A stretch of 64,000 nt of DNA, taken from the NCBI GenBank assembly GCA_037439425.1, contig JBBIWA010000019.1, positions 1 to 64,000 on the forward strand, given 5' to 3'. This DNA comes from JBBIWA01 sp037439425. Its GTDB lineage: Bacteria; Acidobacteriota; Blastocatellia; RBC074. Below, piece by piece: positions 1-5,337 of the stretch (the stretch's first letter is position 1; the number at the start of each line of letters is the position of its first letter). A program made the translations under genes and the position numbers. Under the pieces are notes generated by a model, which searched no databases, had not been told where the DNA came from, and saw only the letters and a list, made by a program, of their open reading frames with translations.

Positions 1-327
1 TGAAGATGCCACGAGAGAAGTCTTGTGGAGTCCCACGCTGATGACTACGGTAGCCGATAACGTGAATCACCACGAGGCAAGCTCGTGGCATCAGGAGCTC
101 AGAAGCTTGCCGGTGGTAGCCGACAACGTGAATCACCACGAGGCAAGCTCGTGGCATCGCTAACTCAGGTGTGCGCCGGAGTGGCTACAGCGAGCCACCA
201 GAGCATTGAAGATGCCACGAGACAAGCCTTATGGAATCTCACGCTGGCGGCTACAGCAAGCTAGGCGAGCATTGAAGATGCCACAGTAGCCGACAACATG
301 AATCACCACGAGGCAAGCTAGTGGCAG
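1..327. repeat. Direct repeats carrying small hairpins
   Basis: Three near-identical copies of a ~43-bp unit lie at about 50-92, 117-158 and 287-326. Each contains CCACGAG-gcaag-CTCGTGG (the last copy has one change), a 7-bp stem with a 5-nt loop. A second word, GAAGATGCCACGAG, occurs near 3, 210 and 273. Spacing is irregular (about 67 and 170 bp) and there are no unique equal-length spacers or cas genes, so this is not a CRISPR array. No ORF here looks coding. The unit is probably part of a dispersed intergenic repeat family. Confidence 0.7.
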
Positions 328-420
328 TTGTAGCCGCCGCCAGTGAAAAGATTTGGGTCCGGACAAGCTTGAAGGATCCCCCAACTGCCGCTTCAGGGGA
401 TTCGCAGAACTGTTTAGCCT

Positions 421-547
421 TACCCTGGCGCGCATGGAGCGTGAGCCTCGGTATCAGGCCCGCAAAGGACAGAGCCCGTGAAACGGGCGATAGATATATC
501 GCCCTCTTCAAGGGCTCTATTGCAGTTGGCTGCGGCTGACCCAGGGT
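421..547. ncRNA. Candidate structured RNA, rod-like fold (strand unknown)
   Basis: A nested set of complementary segments spans 127 bp. ACCCTGG (422-428) pairs with CCAGGGT (541-547). CAG (455-457) pairs with CTG (536-538), CCGCA (460-464) with TGCGG (531-535), and AGAGCCC (471-477) with GGGCTCT (512-518). The tip is a perfect 8-bp hairpin, GGGCGATA-gata-TATCGCCC (485-504). An asymmetric internal bubble separates the CCGCA and AGAGCCC stems. The long rod with a bubble recalls 6S RNA, but I recognise no family-specific sequence. Short ORFs across it look non-coding. The rest of the 328-773 gap shows nothing else I can name. Confidence 0.35.
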
Positions 548-773
548 TTCGCCTTCAGTTCCACCCCGAGCTTTACTCTTACACCTGCTACCGCAGGCTA
601 AGAGAGACCCAACTTGCTTAACCACAAAATCCGTTAGCATCAGGATTATTTGATTAGGACGGCCGTGGCGACGAAACAGCACACGCCCAGTGAAGGAATG
701 GAGCGCTTCCAGAAAGTGACAATAAAAACAGGTTTGGCGTGGATTCGGAAGGAGGGGATTGTATCATCAGCCA

Positions 774-1349
774 CTACTGGAGCAAGGCTTGCACATCCCG
801 CTCAAATTCGTCAGGGTAGGTGAAACCGAGATACTTTTTGATCACCCTGCCCTCACGATCCACCAGGAAGGCGGTCGGGTAGACCTCGATGCCGCCGAAT
901 TGTTGCTGCACCTCTTTTGAGGCGAGCGCTACCGGATACTCAATGGGGAGTTGACGCATAAATGCCGCGACATCCGCTGCGTTCTCATCGAGAGCCAGCC
1001 CGACGATCATCAACCCCTGGTCTCGGTATTTGGCGTAGAGCTGGTTGAAGTGGGGAATTTCTTTGCGGCAGGGCGGGCACCACGTCGCCCAGAAATCGAG
1101 GAGCACTACCTTGCCGCTGAGCGTCGCTGGAGAGAGCTGCTGCCCACTGAGGCCTTTCACGCTAAATGATGGGAGACGACTGGCCGCCTGCGGGATGGCG
1201 TTGGCAGCGGCGCTCGGCTTAGGGTTTGATGTCGCTGCCAGCGGCGACGAGCGCTGGGTAGAACGACAGCTCGTGAGCGATAACAGAATGGCGACAGACA
1301 GCGCAGCCGCCAGAGCAGTCTTTCGCGCTGTCTGCCGAGAGGAAAGCAT
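774..1349 (-). CDS. TlpA-like thioredoxin-fold lipoprotein
   Basis: This 191-residue protein has an N-terminal hydrophobic segment ending in the lipobox L-T-S-C, so it should be a lipoprotein facing the periplasm. A thioredoxin/AhpC-TSA fold follows, with the active site W-C-P-P-C in the context FWATWCPPCRKEIP. TlpA-like proteins reduce or exchange thiols in exported proteins. As the last gene of the leftward mer-type operon it probably keeps the Cys pairs of the secreted metal-binding proteins reduced. I chose the ATG at 1349 because a GGAGG lies about 11 nt upstream; an in-frame ATG at 1370 has no visible Shine-Dalgarno sequence. A second TlpA-like gene ends the opposite operon at 7419. Confidence 0.85.
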   Translation of the reverse strand: MLSSRQTARKTALAAALSVAILLSLTSCRSTQRSSPLAATSNPKPSAAANAIPQAASRLPSFSVKGLSGQQLSPATLSGKVVLLDFWATWCPPCRKEIPHFNQLYAKYRDQGLMIVGLALDENAADVAAFMRQLPIEYPVALASKEVQQQFGGIEVYPTAFLVDREGRVIKKYLGFTYPDEFERDVQALLQ

Positions 1350-1384
1350 GGTTGCAGCGACCTCCGCCATGATGGTGTGAGTAA

Positions 1385-1675
1385 CTATTCGGCCACAACC
1401 TCAAAGCCCGCATCCTTGATCACCTGTTTGATCCTGGCCAACTCAACTTTTTTGTCGTCATATTTGACCCAGACTCTGCCTTTCGGGCCGGGCGTGGCTT
1501 TCACTTCGACCACGCCATCAACTTTCTTGAGCGCCTGCTCCACCGAGGCGGCGCAGCCGCCGCACGTCATGCCGTTGACGCGCAGCATCTTCTCGGTAAT
1601 AGCAGCAAAAACGACGACCACAAACAGAGTGAACGTCAGTACGATCGCGCTGAAAGTTGAAATGATTCTATTCAT
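1385..1675 (-). CDS. Secreted MerP-like heavy-metal-associated (HMA) protein
   Basis: The 96-residue product begins with a hydrophobic signal or anchor of about 25 residues. One HMA domain follows, with the metal-binding loop GMTCGGC and the usual beta-alpha-beta-beta-alpha-beta length. MerP-type proteins bind Hg(II) or another soft metal through the two Cys in the periplasm and pass it to a membrane transporter. It lies fifth in the leftward operon between the CopZ-like gene and tlpA. AAGGA precedes the ATG. The exact metal cannot be read from the sequence. Confidence 0.85.
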   Translation of the reverse strand: MNRIISTFSAIVLTFTLFVVVVFAAITEKMLRVNGMTCGGCAASVEQALKKVDGVVEVKATPGPKGRVWVKYDDKKVELARIKQVIKDAGFEVVAE

Positions 1676-1732
1676 GCAAGGATCCTTTCTCTCTGTGTTC
1701 AGATATTGGTTGCCTGGTGGAACACTGATTCA

Positions 1733-2296
1733 TCAGTTCCCGCAGCAATCAGGCACAGGCACCAGGTTGATGCTTGAGCCTTCGACAGGGGGGCCGGAAG
1801 TAGTCTTATCTGTGGATAAGACCACCTGCTCTGCGAGCAGCGCTTTCACTGCCTGGCTGACTTCGCCGAGGCAGCAACCGCCTGAAGGATTCTTGATCTC
1901 GCACGCGCAATTGCCAGCCTGAATCTCAGCTGCGATTCTCTCCACCACCGTGGAGCGACCGGTGCGCGCGATCTCCTCACGTGCGGAGGCCAGAGTGTGT
2001 CCAAAGCAGTAGCAGATCGGGATCGGGTCTTCCTTCTCTTTGAGGCCGACTCGTACTCGCACGTCTGCTTTGGTGAAATACTGCTCGGTCTCGTTTGAGA
2101 AGTAGACTACCTCGCAATCCGGCGTTCCGCAGAAGTAATACTGCGTCTCCTTGATTTCAGATCTATGCTCATCCTTAAGAATATGCTCGATGGTGAGTCG
2201 CTCAACCTTTCTGGCTTTGCCATCACACTCCTTGCAAACTGGCAAGGCCACGCTGCTTGCGTTCACCGTGCCAACCGGCACCCCACAACAATTCAT
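1733..2296 (-). CDS. CopZ-type iron-sulfur metallochaperone
   Basis: This 187-residue cytoplasmic protein is rich in Cys pairs: MNCCG at the start, VCKEC near residue 21, a Cys in YFCGTPDC, ICYCFGH near residue 100, then CACE and GGCCLG toward the end. The pattern matches the [2Fe-2S]- and zinc-binding N-terminal part of Archaeoglobus CopZ and the BFD-like [2Fe-2S] fold. The C-terminal HMA domain of that CopZ is absent here and is supplied by the next gene. Proteins of this type accompany mer and copper operons and probably bind or reduce the imported metal. A GGAGG lies 7 nt before the ATG. Confidence 0.75.
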   Translation of the reverse strand: MNCCGVPVGTVNASSVALPVCKECDGKARKVERLTIEHILKDEHRSEIKETQYYFCGTPDCEVVYFSNETEQYFTKADVRVRVGLKEKEDPIPICYCFGHTLASAREEIARTGRSTVVERIAAEIQAGNCACEIKNPSGGCCLGEVSQAVKALLAEQVVLSTDKTTSGPPVEGSSINLVPVPDCCGN

Positions 2297-2340
2297 ATAT
2301 ATCCTCCTATGACCGTTTTATTCCTCTGCATCACCCACGA

Positions 2341-2643
2341 TCAAGCGTGATTCATTCGTCGTCCAAGGTAAAAGCCGAGCGCGGCCACGCCTACAAACGC
2401 CACGAGTAGCCCCAACAGGATTGCATCATTGAGAATGAAACCGAGGCCCACGGCAGCGAGCAGCCCGGCCAGCAAAAACGGCGCGACGCAGCAGAGCGCT
2501 GCGAGCGCTGCGCCGCCCAAACCAATCGCCACCAGCGCGCGGCCCAGCCACGATCGCTCCTGTGCATCCTGCCCGCTCGGCGCGCAGCACGCATGCTCGT
2601 CTGCCGAACGGTTTGTGTTAATCTCCACACTACGATTGTCCAT
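2341..2643 (-). CDS. MerF-like mercury transport membrane protein
   Basis: The product has 100 residues. After a Cys-containing hydrophilic start (HACCAPSG) come two membrane helices; the first carries the vicinal pair LCCVAPF, the metal-relay motif of MerF and MerT. MerF proteins are small two-helix inner-membrane importers that pass Hg(II) from periplasmic thiols to the cytoplasm. I placed the start at 2643, where AAGGAG sits 7 nt upstream; an ORF extension of 16 codons has no ribosome site. It follows merTP in the same operon, so the locus has two CC-type importers. Confidence 0.75.
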   Translation of the reverse strand: MDNRSVEINTNRSADEHACCAPSGQDAQERSWLGRALVAIGLGGAALAALCCVAPFLLAGLLAAVGLGFILNDAILLGLLVAFVGVAALGFYLGRRMNHA

Positions 2644-2696
2644 GACCAACTCCTTTTCTTTTCCGCAATCAGCCTGGCCTGGAATGGCCAAGCTGC

Positions 2697-3323
2697 TTAA
2701 CGTATGACTTCTCCCGCCTTGTAGCCGGTAGCGTCGATCGCGCTCCGAATGGCATCAAGGCTCGTCGCGCTTGGGTCGTAAACGACAACTGCTTGCCCTT
2801 TCTTGTAAGAGACATCTGCCTGTCTCACACCCGGCGTTTTGACAAGTTCGCTCTGAATGTGAGCCGCACACCCGTCGCAGGTCATCCCGCTGATTGCGAT
2901 CACCGCTCTCGCTTCGCTCTGATTGGCCACCTGGCTCGAAGCCTGCGACATGGCCGCTGGAGCGCCATTTTTCGCCTGCGCCCTGAGCAGCGCACCGTAG
3001 TAGTAGGGGAATGTGGCGAAAGCGATAACAGCAACCGTCGCCAGCCAGAGCAGGACACGGCTGGCGCGGCTGGCTCCGCGAATCTCGCAGGCTCCGCCTT
3101 CACATTGCACTTCGCGCTTGCGATAAGTCAGGTAAAAGGCGCCAGCCAGCACCAGCGCCGTCAAGCCAATCAGATAGGGGCGCCAGGCCTCGAAAAAGGC
3201 GGCGGCGCTGAATGTGCCCAGTCCCAACGCAACCGCCACAAGCGGTCCGATACAGCAAAGGCTCGCGGCAATCGCCGCTGCTATTGATCCCCCGATGAAA
3301 ACTTTCTCCTTCATTTCTTTCAT
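2697..3323 (-). CDS. merTP: MerT-MerP fusion mercuric transporter
   Basis: The 208-residue protein starts with three predicted membrane helices; helix 1 contains SLCCIGPL, the vicinal Cys pair of MerT. A CEGGAC motif follows helix 2. From about residue 140 there is a periplasmic HMA domain with GMTCDGC, equivalent to MerP. MerT takes Hg(II) from MerP and moves it across the inner membrane, so a fusion joins donor and channel. The ATG overlaps the merR stop by 4 nt and has AAGGAG 7 nt upstream, so the two genes are translationally coupled. No merA (mercuric reductase) is present in the window. Confidence 0.88.
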   Translation of the reverse strand: MKEMKEKVFIGGSIAAAIAASLCCIGPLVAVALGLGTFSAAAFFEAWRPYLIGLTALVLAGAFYLTYRKREVQCEGGACEIRGASRASRVLLWLATVAVIAFATFPYYYGALLRAQAKNGAPAAMSQASSQVANQSEARAVIAISGMTCDGCAAHIQSELVKTPGVRQADVSYKKGQAVVVYDPSATSLDAIRSAIDATGYKAGEVIR

Positions 3324-3814
3324 CTCTTTGCTCCTTTCTCTCCCCTTGATACTTCTTTACCTCTCAGAGTGAGATGGGGCCACCGCTTCGACCGGCGGCG
3401 GGCGGGACGTGAAATCCCAAACAGCACCGGGCAAGCATTGCCTCGCCTTCCCGTCAGGGCCTCTTCGCACTCTTCCAGGTAAGCGACGAGCGTGCGCCGG
3501 AAAACGCGCATACGAGCGAGCTGCGCATCCATCTCTTCGAGTCTGGACTTGAGCCGATCCCGCACCCGCCGACACTCTGCCAGCCCAGCTCCAGGCTCAG
3601 GTAGCACCTCTCGGATCTCATCAATTGAGAACCCGAGCGAGCACGCCTGTCTGATGAAACGGAGTCGCTCAATATCTTCCACCCTGTAGAGGCGGTAACC
3701 TCCCTGAGTACGCCCCGCGCACGGAAGTAGATTGCGCTGTTCGTAGATGATAATGACGTTTCGGCTCACACCTGCTCGAGAGGCCAGCTCTCCAATTTTC
3801 AGTTCGCCCCCCAT
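3320..3814 (-). CDS. MerR/ZntR-family metal-responsive regulator
   Basis: The 164-residue protein has the MerR winged helix-turn-helix (KIGELASRAGVS) and a dimerisation coiled coil. It has three Cys positioned as in Hg-MerR (Cys82, Cys117, Cys126): AECRR, LEECEE and NACPV. It should twist its operator DNA when metal binds and so activate the promoter. Unlike classical mer systems, where merR is divergent, this gene is first in the operon it probably controls. The ATG at 3814 follows AAAGGAG by 7 nt; the 12-codon upstream extension covers the promoter -10 box and is unlikely to be translated. Confidence 0.85.
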   Translation of the reverse strand: MGGELKIGELASRAGVSRNVIIIYEQRNLLPCAGRTQGGYRLYRVEDIERLRFIRQACSLGFSIDEIREVLPEPGAGLAECRRVRDRLKSRLEEMDAQLARMRVFRRTLVAYLEECEEALTGRRGNACPVLFGISRPARRRSKRWPHLTLRGKEVSRGEKGAKR

Positions 3815-3841
3815 CAGCCACTCCTTTCGCTTCGGTGAAGA

Positions 3842-3873
3842 AGCATACACCTTAGACTCGACTCCAGAGTCAA
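3842..3873 (-). promoter_or_regulatory. MerR/ZntR-type promoter and operator of leftward mer operon
   Basis: On the minus strand TTGACT (3873-3868) and TATGCT (3847-3842) are separated by 20 bp, the overlong spacer typical of MerR-family promoters. The spacer holds an imperfect dyad centred on TCGA (ACTCTGGAGT / AGTCTAAGGT). The first half-site and spacing closely resemble, from memory, the E. coli zntA promoter. The merR start codon is 28 nt downstream. Confidence 0.75.
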
Positions 3874-3890
3874 GTACAAATTTGATTTTT

Positions 3891-4038
3891 CGATTTGAGC
3901 GGGTGCAATTAAAAGTGGGACTAACCAGCTCGCCCTCAAGAGCGCAGGCTTGTCAGCGTGCTTGACTTGCCGTAGGAGCACGCCAGATGCGTGCGCTCGT
4001 GAGGGCAAGTCCCACTTTTAATTGCATCCGATTTGAGC
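3891..4038. mobile_element. MITE-like inverted-repeat element with 10-bp direct repeats
   Basis: A 128-bp segment (3901-4028) begins GGGTGCAATTAAAAGTGGGA and ends with its near-complement (4009-4028). It is flanked by identical 10-bp copies of CGATTTGAGC at 3891-3900 and 4029-4038, which look like a target duplication. The inverted repeat continues imperfectly inward (CGCCCTCAAGAGCGCA against TGCGCTCGTGAGGGCA), so the whole element can fold as one hairpin. It carries no gene and lies between the two opposed metal operons. The rest of the 3874-4219 gap has nothing else I recognise. Confidence 0.6.
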
Positions 4039-4219
4039 AGCCACGGCTGATCAGATAGCGGGCGTTGCCGTGCCGCAATCAAGTGTGGTAGAGCGGGATG
4101 GGGAGTCGGCCTTGGAGTTGAGCGCACCGCTTACGAACTGCCAATTCAATCCATTCGCTGCCTCTCTAAAATTTTTAAGCTGGACAGTCCCCTCCGAGTG
4201 GATCGGGACAAAATCCCGC

Positions 4220-4251
4220 TTGACCTTGTACCTGGCTACAGGGTGTAGACT
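4220..4251 (+). promoter_or_regulatory. MerR-type promoter and operator of rightward selenoprotein operon
   Basis: TTGACC (4220-4225) and TAGACT (4246-4251) are separated by 20 bp. The spacer contains the dyad ACCtTGTAcC-tgGcTACAgGGT, a MerR-family operator. Transcription should start about 15 nt before the ATG of the regulator at 4275, so the regulator and the genes after it form one autoregulated operon. Confidence 0.75.
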
Positions 4252-4274
4252 GTGCTCCGAAAGGAGAGGCTACA

Positions 4275-4688
4275 ATGAATCAGTTGACCAGAGGCGAGCT
4301 GGCTCGACAAGGCCAGGTGCACATCGAAACCATTCGTTACTATGAGCGGCGCGGGCTGTTGCCCAAACCGCCGCGGTCGCACTCGGGCTATCGCATCTTT
4401 TCGCGCGAGGATGTCCGCCGCGTCCGCTTCATCAAGCGCGCTCAAGAGCTGGGCTTCTCGCTCAAGGAGATCAAAGAATTGCTCGCGCTGCAAATCGAGC
4501 CGCACACCTCTCGCGCCGCTGTGCGCCAGCGAGCTGAAGCGAAGATCGCCGACATTGACCAGAAGATCAAAACATTACGTGCAATGAGGGAGAATCTAGC
4601 ACGTCTGGTCGCAGCGTGTTCTGGTCGCGGCCCCATCTGCGGGTGCCCGATTCTGAGAGGCTTTGAGCAGGAAGAAGAAGCAGAATGA
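4275..4688 (+). CDS. MerR-family regulator of the rightward metal operon
   Basis: The 137-residue protein has a MerR DNA-binding domain (IETIRYYERRGLLPKP), the dimer helix and a metal-binding loop AACSGRGPICGCPIL. The Cys equivalents of MerR Cys117 and Cys126 are present. The Cys82 position, strictly needed in Hg-MerR, is replaced by a His-containing stretch (IEPHTS). This suggests a different metal or a different coordination than the regulator at 3320-3814. It is first in the rightward operon, behind its own MerR-type promoter, and is followed 15 nt later by the MerT-like selenoprotein gene. GAAAGGAG precedes the ATG. Confidence 0.88.
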   Translation: MNQLTRGELARQGQVHIETIRYYERRGLLPKPPRSHSGYRIFSREDVRRVRFIKRAQELGFSLKEIKELLALQIEPHTSRAAVRQRAEAKIADIDQKIKTLRAMRENLARLVAACSGRGPICGCPILRGFEQEEEAE

Positions 4689-4703
4689 AAGGATGGATGA
4701 GCA

Positions 4704-4976
4704 ATGAAAGTTTCAGCCTTACTGGCAGGACTGTTCTCTCTGCCCTGGTGTTGAGTGGCTCCAGTGGCATTTTCCCTGCTCGGGTTAGCAGGGGCAGGAA
4801 CTGCACGTGTGATTGCGGCGCAGCTTAGTCCTATTTTTCTCTTGGCTGCGTTAGTGGCATTAGCTCGTGCGCACTATCTCATTTACATCAAAAAGCACGG
4901 CACGCTCACAAGCCGCGTCATTGTATGGCTGAGCACCATCGTTGCTGCCGGGTTATGGGCCGGCAGGTTCATTTAA
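4704..4976 (+). CDS. MerT-like membrane selenoprotein (in-frame TGA at codon 17)
   Basis: Reading ATG 4704 to TAA 4974-4976 gives 90 residues with one in-frame TGA at 4752-4754. The surrounding peptide is SLPWC-TGA-VAPVAFSLLG, which aligns with helix 1 of MerT around its vicinal Cys pair (CC-x-x-P). The later PIFLLAALVALA stretch and the terminal helix also match MerT order and length. Translating TGA as selenocysteine restores the metal-binding pair as C16-U17. A perfect 7-bp hairpin with loop CGGGTT begins 19 nt after the TGA. The neighbours are a metal regulator and a second TGA-containing gene with the same logic. It should move Hg(II) or another soft metal through the inner membrane. A simple nonsense mutation is the alternative. 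selA, selB, selC and selD would have to be elsewhere. Confidence 0.78.
4774..4793 (+). promoter_or_regulatory. SECIS-like hairpin in merT-like selenoprotein gene
   Basis: CCCTGCT (4774-4780) pairs perfectly with AGCAGGG (4787-4793) around the 6-nt loop CGGGTT, and a U-G pair extends the stem. The loop starts 26 nt after the TGA, inside the 16-37 nt range of bacterial SECIS elements. It has G at its second position and a GU step, the contacts expected for SelB. Confidence 0.7.
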
Positions 4977-5016
4977 GCCTGCCGCACAACACTCTGAAGA
5001 AAGGAGGTGAGTAGCT

Positions 5017-5190
5017 ATGATCAAGAAACTATTACTGGGACTGCTTTTGGTGTCTACTTTTGCAGCAGGGAGCTATGGTGTGACGCAGGCCATTTCCAGC
5101 AAGGTAGAATCCTGCTGTTGTGACTTCTCAAACGGCAAGATCGTGTGCAGAATCACCGGCCAGGAATTGCCGGAATGCTGCTGCAAGTGA
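5017..5190 (+). CDS. Small exported Cys-rich peptide of the metal operon
   Basis: This 57-residue product has an N-terminal signal peptide (MIKKLLLGLLLVSTFAAG) and a short mature part with two Cys triplets, SCCCDF and ECCCK, plus one central Cys (KIVCRI). A strong AAAGGAGGTGA lies 6 nt before the ATG. Seven Cys in about 30 mature residues suggest a periplasmic soft-metal trap or a donor of metal to the neighbouring MerT-like and HMA selenoproteins. I do not recognise the family. Translation past the TGA would stop after two codons, so that TGA is a true stop. Confidence 0.75.
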   Translation: MIKKLLLGLLLVSTFAAGSYGVTQAISSKVESCCCDFSNGKIVCRITGQELPECCCK

Positions 5191-5198
5191 AAAAATAA

Positions 5199-5305
5199 AC
5201 CACGACCTGCGAAGAACGCGAAGAGATCGCAGACCTCAGACTTCAGACTTCTTATTGGTCTGATCCCTGAGGTCTGATTCTTCGTGCTCTTCGTTTCTTC
5301 GTGGT
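5199..5305. repeat. Nested palindromic intergenic repeat
   Basis: Outer arms (ACCACGACCTGCGAAGAACG against the CTTCGTTTCTTCGTGGT region) enclose inner arms built from GACCTCAGACTTCAG and its complement. The GACCTCAG word recurs in the window near 20925, 33146 and 34495, so this is a dispersed hairpin family. It separates the Cys-rich peptide from the HMA-barrel gene without an obvious U-tract. Confidence 0.6.
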
Positions 5306-5337
5306 GAGCATATTCCGTGATGGAAAGGAAGGTAAGG

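Noticed and set aside
1..327. CRISPR array
   Set aside because: The repeats are irregularly spaced, few, contain internal hairpins and have no unique spacers of constant length or cas genes nearby.
4697..4828. Alternative 43-codon ORF in another frame across the first TGA
   Set aside because: It has no membrane or family pattern, whereas the frame containing TGA aligns with MerT on both sides of the TGA.
5188..5190. Third selenocysteine codon at the end of the Cys-rich peptide gene
   Set aside because: Read-through would add only two Lys-Asn-type codons before or near another stop and no hairpin of the right kind follows; CCCK is a natural end.
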